From assembly GCA_024663395.1 (NCBI GenBank), contig JANFAH010000136.1:1-60761 (forward strand): a DNA stretch of 60,761 nt, given 5' to 3'. Numbering within the stretch: position 1 is the first letter of the stretch; each line of letters opens with the position of its first letter. A program made the translations under genes and the position numbers. Positions 10,610 through 29,556 of the stretch are shown here, piece after piece. Origin of the DNA: Pisolithus tinctorius (lineage: Eukaryota; Basidiomycota; Agaricomycetes; Boletales; Pisolithaceae). The notes beneath the pieces were generated by a model, which was not told the origin of the DNA, did not search any database, and saw only the letters and a list, made by a program, of their open reading frames with translations.

Positions 10610-11813
10610 ATGGCGTGCCCATTATACCGCCGGTTCATCGCCCAACTCGACATCTCAACTGTCGCCCCTCGACATCCCCATGTTGATATCGAGCTGGACT
10701 CCGACATCGACGACGCCATCCGAACGAAGTTACACGACCGCCCCACGTCTGGCTGAAATGCGAACGAACCTCAACCTCCGATCTCCGAGTAATCGTAACG
10801 TAAGCTGGTTCCTGTGCCAAACATGCCAGTTTTGATACCTTGCTAGACCCCACACATCGCTACTCCCTGTGTTGGCCAGTTGGCGTCACCCACCACTCAT
10901 GTTTTCAATTGGACTGACTCCACGCCACGAATCCCCAATACGATCCATGCGACCGGGACGCCCACGTCGAAGAGCGTCCCACAAGTCAAGAATATCCCAT
11001 CCTTACTCACCACTCGTCAGGCCATCGACCAGCCTTCCGGGCAGACTGCATCGAATGGCAAGTACTCCCAACGGCCCGGCAGAAATGATACCGCCAACGG
11101 AGTTCCATTCAGAGCCCGTGCGGGTATGCGTGTAGCGTCCGGTATGCCACGCAGTCAGGGCGGTGGCCCCATTCGAATCCAACGAGTCGATCATGCCTTA
11201 TATCCCATTACCCCTTCCCTGCAGTGCAGTGAGAGGGCACCAGTTCCAGTGTCGATGTTCCTTCCGTGAAAGACCGCGATCGAGACTCCATCGAAGCTGA
11301 CAGTGGCTGGGTAACCATGCAGCGATCATTGAACGAGTCATAAGGTGAGTTCAGTTGTTTGACTTGACAATGTACCTTTTTTGTTGAATCTGTCCTTCAG
11401 TAAGTTGCGCAGGATCGACAGGCTTACCAAGGACTTTTCCTTCTTAACTCTATTCGAAGCATACAAATACACGGAAGATGCGAAGTCGGCCTCCAACAAT
11501 ACCCGGGCGTTGACTGCACGCCTCGAGGTGCGTTTCGTCTAGGGTTATTCTTTGCTATACTTATCAACTCCTTTAGCTATCTCAGCAGGAACTGAGTCGC
11601 ACTGTGATTCCGAATCCCACTGGTTGGGCTGGAGAAGTTTGGAAACACGGAGATGAGCTTGCTGGCAAGATGGACCGTCTGAAGGTTGAAGTGCCGATTA
11701 CTAGTTTCTTCCAGTATCAGAATAGCAGATTTGTAGATAAGGGCTGCATGATACGCCGGTACGATGCAAGCATCGATACTGGTAACAATAGTGTTAGGCA
11801 CCGGTTTGTATAG
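10610..11813 (+). CDS. Hypothetical gene with several frame breaks
   Basis: Coding-like composition moves between frames. An ATG at 10610 starts a frame reading MACPLYRRFIAQLDIST and containing the acidic stretch DIELDSDIDDAIRTK. Other frames continue through about 10833-11269 (a Thr/Pro/Ser-rich part). A charged, helix-prone part starts before a GT-AG intron at 11345-11400 and continues (SKLRRIDRLTKDF) through a second intron at about 11529-11590. The join between segments needs single-base shifts, as in conserved genes elsewhere in the window, so I read this as one gene damaged by indels or a pseudogene. No domain is recognised and the 3' end is uncertain. Confidence 0.35.
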
Positions 11814-11948
11814 CCCGTTCGTTGACTTGAGGTCCTACAACAGGGTTAGGGTTCTATTTTTACCACCACATTACGTAACACACGGTCGACCACGCGGCTC
11901 TCGCCACGGCCAGTCTGCTGGAGTTCCCCAGGAAATCCATTCGACTCG

Positions 11949-12695
11949 ATGATCAAACGCCCCATACCACCTTCGCACCTCTCCAAGGTCCTGCAGAACC
12001 TCAACACTGGGCCGCGTCTCGCGCTTGACAGGAACCTGAAGGCCGTACGGCTACGGATGGTCAAGGACGAACACGTCGGTGCGAGGTGAGTCATGTCTTA
12101 GCTTATTCGATCTTTTCTTCTTTCGTTGGTGCTCTGTTACGGACGTGATGAACGAACCCAGCGGTTTGGCGCAGACATTTTGTCAAGGACGAGTTGCCAA
12201 GGATTCGGTGGGCGAATCCTGCGCTGGATATTCAGGTCGTGAGGGCTGGTAGTAGTACTAAGACTCAGATACACGAAGGGCGAGGGCAGGAAGAGCAGCA
12301 GGGACGAGGTAACGAGGGGGATCGCGAGGCCGGAGATGGAAGTTGAGTATGGTGAGCATCTTTACTTCTTTCCACTACTGCTACGCCTACTAAGTCTTCG
12401 TTTCCGTCGCGTTTTTTTACATCATTGTCCCATCGGTCCTCCAACCTGTACTCCCAACCCACTCCCGTACACAGAAAATGGTGTCACTAAAACCATTGAC
12501 ATGTCTCACAAATGGTCGACCACGATTACCAAGGAGCTCATGGACATTGCAGGTGGGGACGCATGGAAAGCATACAGAGCAGCTGCGATGAAAGCAGGTC
12601 ACCCTCTTTTACCAGGGGGAGGATCGGGAGCGCGTAGGTTGCCGCGAGTAGGGCTGTGCGGAGGGATTCTTCCGCTGGTAAGGCTGGAGGTGTAG
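11949..12695 (+). CDS. Mitochondrial ribosomal protein of the L51/S25/CI-B8 family (MRP49-like)
   Basis: A thioredoxin-like small protein of the mitochondrial ribosome. The ATG at 11949 begins MIKRPIPPSHLSKVLQNL. The family core is visible as VRLRMVKDEHVGAR, then (after an intron at 12086 to about 12172) HFVKDELPRIRWANPALDIQ, and after a second intron MSHKWSTTITKELMDI. The spacing matches the yeast MRP49 and human MRPS25/MRPL43 family. Between VVRAG and the MEVEY segment (about 12245-12345) the frame must move by one base inside a Gly/Arg/Glu-rich linker. That is either an indel or a small unrecognised intron. The C-terminal tail after about 12630 may also be out of frame. Which member of the family it is cannot be settled here. 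Confidence 0.75.
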
Positions 12696-12915
12696 TGTCA
12701 AGGAGAGAGGGTGAGAGCGAAAGGGAGGCTAGGGTGCAAGAGATGTTAGGTGCGCCGGATCGACCGAGGACGGGCGCCGCTGCCATATTGCCTTGATTTT
12801 CAGCGGCATTTTATATATCGTGATTGTCGTCATTACATCTCATGGACGAGCATTAAATACCAAGTCAACCAAGCCCAACCACTAGGCACCCAAACCATAA
12901 GCACCTAGTCAACCG
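12696..12915. other. Short convergent intergenic region
   Basis: About 220 bp between the ribosomal protein gene and GET2. It probably holds both 3' UTRs. Confidence 0.5.
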
Positions 12916-14046
12916 CTAAGCAGCAGCCCAACCCGCAGCCATTACGATCACGCCAATCCCAAACACAATCATAGCGACGTCATCCACGAATGAGTTTCCC
13001 AATTGGAGGTACCGCAGGGCGTCCATTATCAACGATGGAATGGGAGGTGGGAGGTGGTGAATTGCAAGGGCAAGCAGTTTGGGTGGGTTGGGTTGGGCCT
13101 GTATTTTTAGATGTGGTAAGGAAATAGGAATACAGGGGTGAACAGGGGACGTACATGTCCCGTGAATACACGGATGGTGTGGAGCATGATTTCTAGTGTC
13201 ATCAGTGCCCAGAAGAACGGCTGAGGAACCACCTGATTAGATGTATTGTGCTACCATGAGTGAGGCTAGCTTCTACGCACCACCAATTGCACGCCCCATC
13301 CACCCTCATCTTCAGGGCGACGATATCCAAGCATCTGCCATCGTCTCCACATCGGTATTTCGTCTTGATGTACACCTGTCTTCTCAGCGTATACCCCTGG
13401 TTCCTTCCAGAGCACGAAGAATCCGAGGAGGAACCACATGCATAGCGCGTGTATCAGAGGTATCAGGTTTTGGAAACGAGAGGGGGGCATCGGTGGGACA
13501 GGGGAGCCTTTGCTGCCGCTGCGGGCCCATAACTTTGTCCTTGCGCTTGGTTGGCCTGTGCCAGCTGGGCCAGGAACGTGCTCATAGGGGTCGGCATCCG
13601 CGGATGGTTGGCTCTGGTGAGGCAACGAGAAAGGAGTACGCGGTGCACCTCCACCACCCATAAGCGCCTGCATCAACTGTCGCTGTTGGTCGTCCGTCCA
13701 TGTGGATGGGTCTTGTGGATCTGCGGAGGCGGGTGCAGCCGCAGCGCCAGAGACAGATGGCGGCGATGGCGAAGTCCGCGACACGTCGACGTGTGGCAGA
13801 GGGGGCGTTTCTTCGCCTGTGAATGAAGCCAAATCCGTGCTGGCTCCCGTTCGTGCGGGTATGCCTGGGTGTTGTCATTCATAGGGTACAAGTATGATTG
13901 TGAGGGGTGTCAGACGAACCTGTTTGAATGTAGGACGAGGCGTCTTCTCCTCGCGCGGACGTCGTTAGTTTTGCGAGACGGTCGCTTCCCCGACCGAGAA
14001 TGGCTTTTCGACGAGCTTCTGCGCGTGCTGCTGACGGCGACGACAT
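12916..14046 (-). CDS. GET2: GET complex membrane subunit GET2 (CAML-type)
   Basis: GET1/GET2 form the ER receptor for GET3 carrying tail-anchored proteins. The start ATG (14044-14046) is followed within 30 residues by a basic motif, EARRKAILGRGSDRLAKLT, which matches the N-terminal GET3-binding element of GET2/CAML. A long Pro/Ala/Gln-rich cytosolic linker follows. The C-terminal part carries three hydrophobic helices: LIPLIHALCMWFLLGFFVLW, then PQPFFWALMTLEIMLHTIRV after an intron, then VDDVAMIVFGIGVIVMAAGW after another intron. The protein ends at TAG 12916-12918. Four exons join with GT-AG introns and no frame break. The family assignment rests on the N-terminal motif plus the three-helix layout, since GET2 is poorly conserved elsewhere. 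Confidence 0.8.
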
Positions 14047-14157
14047 CGTTGTGGGTGGAGCCAAGTTTGCAACGTGTTACACCGCTTTTTCAGTACCGAT
14101 ATACATACAACACGCCATAGACTGAAGTACATACTTGGTACCTACCACAACTCCGGA

Positions 14158-15909
14158 ATGTCAAGACAGGACAAGGCCACCACAGAACGACATGCCCGAA
14201 TTCTGCGCGAGCTCGTAAAAAGACAGGAAAACAAGGTCTGTGCGGATTGTAAGCGGAACGGTGAGCCAACACTCCCCTTCGACCTCCTTACTCGTTCTAC
14301 TGGTTGGCTGACTCTGTATCTACTTACAACGACCATATAGATCCTCGCTGGGCATCGTGGAATATGTGCGTCCACTTCTGACTTGCGATGCGGTGTACTC
14401 ACTGTGCATTCTGGCAAACCTTCCAGAGGCGTGTTCCTCTGCATCCGTTGCTCAGGTATCCATCGTGGAATGGGCACGCACATTAGTCGCGTCAAGTCGA
14501 TCGACCTTGATACGTGGACTCCAGAACAGATGCAGGTGGGTGGGGTGTTCTTTTCATCTCTTTCATGTTTTGGCATTGTTGCAGTGCGGTGGATCGAGTG
14601 GGGGGAAGAGTGTAGGAGATAAATGAGGGATATGGTTTTCACTCCTTCACTCCTGCTTTCGTTGCTGATGCTGATGACCTTTCCGACGAAACTCATTGCG
14701 GTGAAACCTGTGCTGGCAAACTCGTCATTAACGATCCTACCAATCGCCTGGTGTTGTTTGATTCGACTATACAGTCCATTGAAAAATGGGGGAATCGACG
14801 TGCAAATTTGTATTGGGAAGCCCATCTAAAATCGGGACATATCCCTCCAGATCAGTACGTTCCCTTCCCCCTTCCTCTACCCATCGAACATCCTTGACTG
14901 CTGGAGTGCCGACCCCATACTGACTGCAAATTGCAGCAAGATGGAATCGTACATCCGCTCCAAGTACGAGTCGAGAAGATGGGCGCTGGACGGCCCCCCT
15001 CCCTCTGACCCGTCCGTACTTGAAGCCGGAGGAGATCCGTCGCCGTCCCTTGAGAGTGGGGACGCGCCGCATTCGGCTCGAAGCTCAACTCCTTTAGAAC
15101 AATTTGTTTCCGTCGCTCCTTCATCCGCATTGTCATCACGTTCGGCACCCACGCACATCCGCGCCCCTGGCAGCATCTCAGCACCTCGCGTTGCATCTCC
15201 TTCGCTGACTGCGCCTACATATATGAGGAATCAACCGCAGCCACGTCAACTTCTTTCGGCGGCCGTCGCGGGACGCACAGGACAAGGACAAGGGCAGTCC
15301 CAGCTCCAACCCCAAGCTCAGTTGCAGTCCCAGTCACAAGCACCTACGACGACGAACGATGACCTTTTCTCACTTGACTTCCATGCTCCTGCACCCCTTA
15401 AAATGGCGTCTTCACCCCCACCAACTGTCAAAGATGTTAAACAAGACATTCTATCCCTTTTTTCGGCAACCCCTTCATCCACGTCCGTGCCAGCGACTGT
15501 AACAACTGGTTCCAGTGTCGGCGCGCAGCCAACCAATGTGCCGCAGGCGACAAGTATGATGGGTCAGAGCGGTATCGGTGCATGGGGCGTTTCGTCCGGA
15601 TGGACCCCTGTTCACTCCAATGGGAGTTGGTGTGGGACTTCTGCTTCGGGCACTCCCTCTGTATTTGGTTCTGGTGCTTATACTGCGGCTACTCCTGCAG
15701 CTGGCGGAACATTCAACGCAGCGAATATATGGGCTTCCTCTTCTGATTCCACTGCCAGTGTTATTCCCAACGTCGGTAGCACTGACACGAACAGCGGCGA
15801 CATCTTTGGGTCGGGTAATGGTAGCAACTTTCTGAACTCAGGACAGTCCCTGTTATCCCAATCGAAGAAGGATGACGTGTTTGGAGATTTGTGGGGGGAT
15901 TTCAAGTAA
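14158..15909 (+). CDS. ArfGAP, SMAP/AGE2 type
   Basis: GTPase-activating protein for Arf in post-Golgi or endocytic traffic. The C4 zinc finger is split by introns (CADCK ... [14 protein letters not shown]), spacing C-x2-C-x16-C-x2-C. The catalytic arginine lies in GIHRGMGTH. The fold continues with [15 protein letters not shown], then [19 protein letters not shown] and [14 protein letters not shown]. The C-terminal 300 residues are disordered, Gln/Ser/Thr-rich, and end in an acidic-aromatic peptide, [14 protein letters not shown], like clathrin-adaptor ear-binding motifs (inference). The ATG at 14158 gives [19 protein letters not shown], as in AGE2/SMAP proteins. One intron (14536-14774, 239 nt) is much longer than the others, which are 50-90 nt. 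No frame break was needed. Confidence 0.93.
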
Positions 15910-16129
15910 GTTGATCATGTCGTGCACACAGTTCCAGTATACGCGGAGTCCCAGGCGCTCAGGAGGATGGAACAAAGACCAAAAGATCGGTCAAGGATAG
16001 AGTGCAATGTCATATTCTTGATGTACACGCAGGATATACAAGTTATATCAATGTGAACGCATTTTCTTCTTTGTTTGTGAGCCCTCTACCCCTCGTTCTA
16101 GCTGTCCACACCCCCTATGAACCGCATGC
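15910..16129. other. Short convergent intergenic region
   Basis: About 220 bp between the ArfGAP and aminopeptidase stop codons. Nothing notable was seen. Confidence 0.5.
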
Positions 16130-19100
16130 TTAATTTGCTATATTGGCGATGACGTCTGTCGAGATCAGGCCCAAATCCTATAACCGTCCCCATCAATGAT
16201 CAACAATCACTGTACAAGCACCATTAGTTCTCACCTTCTCAATCAAATTCCTCGCAATCGGATGAAAGGCAAGTTTGTGCCGTCGATATGTCCCCAACGC
16301 CAACTTCGCGTCAACAGCATACAACGCCCTAAATATTGGTCTGCAGAACTTCATGCGACCTTTGACAACCCCCTTCCTTCCTTCCTCGCTCTCGCCCTTT
16401 GTGGTCTCCTGGCCGACAACCCATGCGGCGGCATCTACGGCATACTCCCTTGCAGCGTCTGACTGAGGATCTAACAGAGCGACTTGGTAAAACCGGAGAC
16501 GAATTTCGGCATTGGGCGTTGTGGCAAATGAGTACGTGGATCCCAGGAAATTGATATGGGATTTGGGAAGAGCGGCGTAGGACTGGAGGCGTTCGAGGAA
16601 GACGACTAGTGTAAGAAGTGGTTAAATTGATGGAAGATAAGAAAATATGATCGCAAATTAGATACTTACCGACCTGGTTCGCGTCTAATTTTTGTAAATC
16701 TGATGCATCGAAGAGTTCTTGAAGGTTTATCGAGGTACGCGCTTTATCCCACCGATCGGCAAGCACGTTGGATTGACGAGCGAGCGTCATGTCGTATTCA
16801 ATAGGGACTGGGAGTGTCAAGCCTTCAGCCATGCAGCCAGGCCTGAGGAGTGTGAGAACAGACATGGCAGTGGTAACAAGAACAGATCAGAAGAGCAGTC
16901 AATAGACAGAGGGGAAAATGACGTACATCCCAGTCGAGGCTATCCAGCGCCTCGACGTTGTCGCGTGTCCCGTGCTCGCGGTAGTAAGCATACAAGTGGT
17001 CCTTCCATTCCTGCGTCGTGATACTCTTTCCCATAAAGGTCTGCACGTAGTTTTTGATGTATGGAAGGAATACGTCAAGGCCCCCGAGTGTGCTGCTCTG
17101 GAATCAGTGAAGTGGGAAGAGAGGGATTCAGTACAACTCGCCCGTCGAAGATCTTAATCGCTAGAGGATACTCACCGATATGCAACAAGAAATTCGCACC
17201 CTTCTCGTATGGCACACTACTATACGCATCATCTGGATTCTCTCCGTGCTCAAAAGCGATCTCCAATCGCTGATATGCTGGTCTAGGATTCATACAATTT
17301 GAGATCGTCGTAAAGCATTTTAGATCCGATCAGGAACGAGAAATCGCGATGTGCAGGCGTACGAAGAATTTGTTGGAGTAAACGTTCGATGTAAGTCGTC
17401 CAGCCTTCGTTGAGCCAAAAGTGGCAGGCGTTGGCATGCCTGGTTTATGGATGGCGTAGCGAAGCGATATGGTTGGTGGGGGGCAAATCATGAAAAGGGG
17501 CGTCGCAAGGAGATTGGCAGGTGAAATCATCGGTCAGAATTGAGAAAAGTGGAAGATTAGTGCACTAACGTGACCCCGTTTCCGAACCATGAGTGCGTGA
17601 TTTCATGAACAACGACATCGACCAGGGCCCTGTCTCCGGTGAGCAGTGCTATGACATGTAAGGCCTAAACAGGAGTGAAGCGCGACGCAGAGGATGTGCG
17701 TACTGGGCGTAACGAACGTGACACATGCGTTTTCCTGTGTGGGAGAGCGTCATGAAGGGCAATACGCGGGTAGGGGCAGGTCGAGATCGAAGGGTGAAAG
17801 GATACTTACCATACCCCCATATGGGAATGATGGCGGAAGGACCAATAAATCATATACTCCAAACCGATACGGAACCGTTATCTTTTCTTCGGCTTCCAGA
17901 AACCTACCAATGCGCACATCCGTGTCAACCTAATCCACCAAATGGAGCACAAGTGCCATCCAGACAGAGGAGGCCACAGAGAGACAGATGGGGACAGCAC
18001 TTCGTGGTATCTTCTTTAAATTCCCACTCAGCTGCGTCGACAAGTTCTTCTTCTGCCCATACGCCGCTCGTCCAGTCTTTCCCTTTCGGCACCGGTAAAG
18101 GCCTGTACCGCAGATTCCCAGACGCGATGGCGAGGAGGTACGAAGGAATCGGAACAGACTGCGGGTCGAAATCAAGATGGAATAGAATGGAGGTTGTTGC
18201 AGTAGACACGGGTGACACAGATACCCACCTGCCGAAAGACGTATGTGACCTTATCTTCGTCCTATCTTTCTGCCATCGTGCGGGGGGCCTGTCGATGCAG
18301 GGGATATAAGAATCGCGGACATGAGGACCGGGAGGACCTGCGGTGACGCGAGCGTCGTAAGTCTACACAGATATCGTGAGGACCTGCTGTCACTCTTCGA
18401 AATAGGTGGTAAGTGAGAGCATGAAGACATACGAATTTGACCGATGGAGTATCTGTAGATTTTATTCAGTCCCCGAAAAAACTAGTAAGCATTCCACAGA
18501 CTCAAGTTCCCGAATCAGACGATAAAAACAAGAAACAATATGTGTATGAAGGCAAGAAGTTAGATACCCACCCTGAATGGGCACCAAACTCCGCGCGTAT
18601 ATAGGTTGACACTGGCTGAATAAGAACGGGAATTTTCCGCCCTGAGTTTGTCTTTGTGGACATTTCGGCGGGTGAGATGGTGGGTGCACGGTCAATAAGT
18701 ATTATTCCCGAGGGAGAACAGATGAAGGAACGCCACGCCAAGGGGAAAGTGCAATACGTACTCCTTATCTAGCCATTGCAACGCCATACAATCAGTCGTC
18801 GTTTCGTACTTGATTGCAAGCTTCACGCTTCCACCCTTGATTGCGGGGTGCAGAATGGGGATGTGAAGAGCCGATCCCATGACAGGGGTGTTTGGCTCCG
18901 AGAGAGAACTACACGAAAGAAAGTGAATACTCGGATCAGGCGTCTTAGCACATGGCGAAATGGAAGAGATCTGAGTGAGCCAGGTCAACTCACCTCGACG
19001 GAGCTGCCATCTACATGAACGCTGTCAATGACTAAATCGGCAGTATCCAGTCTACATCCAATGTGTCCGTCGGTCAGGTCTACCAGTTCATGGCTCGTGC

Positions 19101-19283
19101 AAACAAGAAATCATGGGACGGTAGTCAAACGCACATCACCTCCGCCACCTCGTTCCCCTTCACCTCTAATTCATATACCGCCGTTCCACAAATCGTGCGG
19201 ATCAGAAAATCGAGCGACCATTCGAGGCTCAAATGACGGATTGCGATAGAAATATAGTTGGATTGGCTTGATGGATCTGCCAT
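16130..19283 (-). CDS. LTA4H: M1 aminopeptidase / leukotriene-A4-hydrolase-type epoxide hydrolase
   Basis: Zinc aminopeptidase, equivalent to yeast LAP2. The ATG (19281-19283) starts [20 protein letters not shown]. The family runs in order: [20 protein letters not shown], the [13 protein letters not shown] strand, the GGMEN substrate-binding motif (with an intron after GGM), and HEITH at 17593-17607. Exactly 18 residues after the second His comes the third ligand Glu in WLNEGWTTY. Then follow [15 protein letters not shown] and the C-terminal helical domain ending [14 protein letters not shown]. About ten short introns are used. Conserved blocks switch frame at about 16826, 17090, 17287, 18258 and 18332, each needing one base fewer. 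All conserved parts are otherwise present, so I read an intact gene with sequence errors, or a recent pseudogene. Confidence 0.9.
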
Positions 19284-19525
19284 GGGTGCAGATGGATCTA
19301 GGAGACCAAGTCTTGGAGGCAATGTTTATGTAAGACACGACCTGCTTGCAGTCGTTAACAAGATTTCTACTCAGCACCAACATTATTGCTATTTAGCTTG
19401 CATAATAAAGATTGCGGTAATCTACATGGGGTGTATGACAACGAAAACGTACTAGATACGTGCCAGCTACTCGGGGGGACGTCCAGCAAGAGACAGGCGC
19501 AAGCCAAAGAAAAACCCCTACACAC
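19284..19525. promoter_or_regulatory. Spacer between RPB1 stop and LTA4H start
   Basis: Only about 240 bp separates the RPB1 stop from the LTA4H ATG on the same strand, so the LTA4H promoter must overlap the RPB1 3' UTR. No clear TATA box was seen. Confidence 0.45.
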
Positions 19526-26094
<6,569 letters not shown>

Positions 26095-26633
26095 TTCTTC
26101 GAGAATAGAGACGCGAGCAGTGAAGTACGCGGATTGGGATGTGAGCCGATGTTTGGGCTACCGAAAAGACGAAAAAAAGACCGAAAGACGAGTGAAAAAG
26201 CGAAACGATGCAGGCTGCAACGGCTCCGGTTGGCTATAAGGGCCTCGAAACAGTCGCCTTAGTGTTGTCCTGAGCTTCGACGTCGAGTCTGGCAGCAGCG
26301 ACGATGGTTGTAGGAGAACAACCCTGTGGTGGGTCCTCGTCTTCCAACTCCGCTTCAATTGAACCCAAGTCACAGCTGTCACGCACCCCGTCACAAATAT
26401 GACAGTCGGCCTTGTTAAGTCCAATGGCAGAGTCAGCTGCAAAGCATGTTCAGAATCACTCGCGCCTACCGGACAACAAAAGACTAGGAGTGATCTACCT
26501 TAGAGCCAGTTCGGCCACCAGGGCAGGTGTTGCACTCCTTGCGAGGATGATTCCAGTCGGAGAGTGAAAACGTGGAGCTTTGTCATCACGGCATTTGGTC
26601 AGCACCAGTTCTCGAGTCTGACTAGTATCATTC
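26095..26633. promoter_or_regulatory. Divergent promoter of RPB1 and VPS27
   Basis: 539 bp between two ATGs on opposite strands. No clear TATA box or repeat is seen. The ORF at 26158-26442 has no family features. Confidence 0.5.
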
Positions 26634-29084
26634 ATGGCTTCACTGACCAGCTGGCTATGGGGAACGTCGCAACTCGACGATGCCATCGGTGAGCCAATCA
26701 TTGTGTACAGGCAGTACGGTAGCTGACAGGCACGTCGTCCCCTCAGAGAAGGCGACCTCGGAACTTATTCCCTCTGGGTCTGAGGACGTGGCCCTGAACC
26801 TTGAAATATGCGATCAGATTCGTTCAAAGTCTGCGCCAGCAAAGGACGCCATGCGCTCGTTGAAGCGCCGACTCGACCACAAGAACCCCAATGTCCAGTT
26901 GCTTGCTCTTAGCGTAAGCGCTTCACGTCGGCCCCCGGTGATTACAAGGTAACACTCCTCCGCAGTTGACAGATACTTGTGTCAAGAACGGCGGCGACCA
27001 TTTTCTTGTTGAGATTGCATCCAGAGAATTCGTTGATAATCTCGTATCCATCCTCAAGGTTCCCGCCGTCAACTACCTCGTCAAAGCCGGTATCCTCAAA
27101 TATATTCAGAATTGGGCACTTGCGTTTGAGGGAAAACCTTCTCTTAGCTATATGGGCCAGGTATATAAGGCGCTTAAGAGCGAGGGTGCGTTCGTAGCGA
27201 ACGCTGAATTGACTCATGACATGACCGCGTTCATCAGGGTTTCAATTTCCTCCTAAAGACCTCGCCCTTGCAAACTCTGCTATGGTAGACACGACCACTG
27301 CGCCAGAGTGGATCGATTCTGACCGTTGCTTACGATGTCGGGCCTATTTCACCTTTACAAACCGGAAACATCACTGTCGAAATTGTGGCCAAGTGTTTGA
27401 CCAACAGTGTTCCGCCAAGACGCTTCCTCTTCCACATTTCGGTATAACACAAGCCTGTCAGAGTATGCGACTGGATGCCATGCAAAACTCACCAAGAAAC
27501 CTGAAAGAATGTAAGTATCTTGCTGTTGAACTTACGGACGCTGAACGTCATGACCCACAGTCACCGGCACTCTGCCAGCAGTGCACAGTCCTCGTAGCGC
27601 TCGTGACCTCGCCGATGCTGAACTCCAGCGAGCTATTCAACTGTCACTGGAAGAAGTTGGCGTCAATCGACACCAGCGTCCGGGTTATGTACCTTACCAG
27701 CCCCCTTGGAAAGGACCATCCGAGCCCCCTACGGTTGACCATAGCTACCCGCCCAAATGGGCCAGCTCCTATAGATGACGTAGACGACCCGGATTTGCGT
27801 GCTGCCATAGAGGCAAGTCTTCGCGAAGAAAATATGCCGAAACCAAGTGCCCCCTGCGGAAGTCCAAGCAGCCGAAGACTCGCCCTCGTCATACACGAAC
27901 GCAAGACTACCCCAGTCCAATCCACCCACTGCTACACCCACTCCGTCTGTACCAAAATTACCCAACTATGATCTCGAGCCTTTGGAAGCAGACGCCGTCC
28001 TCACGTTCAGTCAGACCGTCGAGCAGGTTCAAGTGCAGGGTGATAAGGATATGTCACGATATCCTGCCGTGAATGAATTATATGACAAAGCGAACGCAGC
28101 TAAGACCCAAGTTAGCAATGAGCCTCGACGACACTGGGAGGAAAGAACGTGAGCCCCTTCACACAGGCTCCTTACTTTGGCCCAAATTGACTTGGAATTC
28201 CCAGAACTCCTTTCTGAGATGCACGATAAGCTCTCGCAAGCTGTTAAACTCTATGACAAACTTCTCACCGAGCAAATTTCTCAACCCTGGCGGCGGGCTA
28301 CGGCGGATCCCGCAGGCGCAGACGCTGCCGCGAGATGGACCCCTCGGATACACGATGGACGCCGACCCCTGTACCTGTGATGACATATACGCCACAAGGA
28401 CCACAAACGTCTGCTGTTACTCAGGCAACCCAACCTTTCCACACCCCATTCGCCGCCATTTCGTCGCCGGGTCTTCCGTTACAGCAGCATGGTTCACCAA
28501 TACAAGCTGGACCTTCGCGTTCATCGCACGGTTTTCAACCTCCTTGTTTCTTCACCATTCGTACAGCCTTCGCCGATGCAAAGTCCACCTGCTACTCAGC
28601 CTCCTCCCGTCTCAATACCACAATTCGCACCGCCCTCCCAAACGTATGCCCCTCCGCCGCCACCTCCCACTACGGCGCCTGCTTCCCAACACTGAACCTT
28701 GGTCACAGCCGCAGTCCTCGCAGGTCCCACAGCCACCACCGTCACCATCATCACCCGCACTTGCTAGACGTAACACCGTCTCTGCACCGCGTGCCGCGTC
28801 TCCGGTGGGTGGGAGTATGTCGCGATTTCCTTCGGTTGCGCACACGCGTACGCAGTCGCATGCTCAGCCTGCACGACATCAATTACAACCCCAACCTCAC
28901 CCTCAAACGGCTTTGCGTTCTCAGCCTACCGCCTCAAGTGCAATCGCCACAACAAATGCAATCACCTACTCTACCACAATTCCCGGTAGCACCGACGAGT
29001 AATCCCCAGACTTTTAATATGTATGGGCCTTCTGTGCCTACGGGTCCTTCCCGGACAAGATCGACGGGAGGAGTTGCTGATTGA
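26634..29084 (+). CDS. VPS27: ESCRT-0 subunit VPS27/HRS
   Basis: Sorts ubiquitinated cargo on endosomes and recruits ESCRT-I. The ATG at 26634 gives [18 protein letters not shown], the start of a VHS domain ([40 protein letters not shown]). The FYVE finger follows with [10 protein letters not shown] and [17 protein letters not shown]. Two ubiquitin-interacting motifs ([35 protein letters not shown]) come next, then a PSAP late-domain motif for ESCRT-I, a GAT-like helical core ([20 protein letters not shown]), and a Pro/Gln-rich tail. Conserved parts lie in different frames: about ten one-base shifts, nearly all single extra bases (for example near 27456, 27475, 27595 and 27775), are needed to read through. 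The domain order is complete, so loss of function is not the simplest reading. Confidence 0.9.
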
Positions 29085-29556
29085 TCTATGAACTTGTTAT
29101 TTTGGGGCGGAGTGGGGTCTGCGTGCTATGATGGAGATAGTGTATGTATGTAGATACGAGGTGAAGCTTGTACACTTGCATTAATGTGACTCATACGCTT
29201 CTCGACGTGCTGGTTTTGGCTATCGGGCACCTCTAGATTCATGGCGAGGGCCATTGATGAACCTATTTGAAATCCACCATGTACACTTGTTGGTAGACAT
29301 GCGTTACTTAGGGTAACTAATACTCAGAACTTGCAGTATTCACTCGATCAGACTTGTTCCCATAGGCACCAAAGCATGACAGCCTTATAAATGTTGTCAG
29401 AGAGCAGTGTCCTTGGGTAGTTGTGCCTAAACATCCAAGTGATGCTTTTTCGTCCCGGGGTATCGTTCGTAAATTGGTCGATATATACTATGTACTTTGC
29501 TAGGGTATCGACAGAAGTATCCCGATAGTGGGTTCTCTTCCGTCAGGGGTCCTGTA
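29085..29556. other. Convergent intergenic region
   Basis: About 470 bp, AT-richer than the genes, holding the VPS27 and DUF6533 3' ends. No gene was seen. Confidence 0.5.

Noticed and set aside
16130..19283. LTA4H as a pseudogene
   Set aside because: All catalytic and structural blocks are conserved, and essential neighbours (RPB1, RPL19) show the same kind of one-base faults, so sequence error is more likely than decay.
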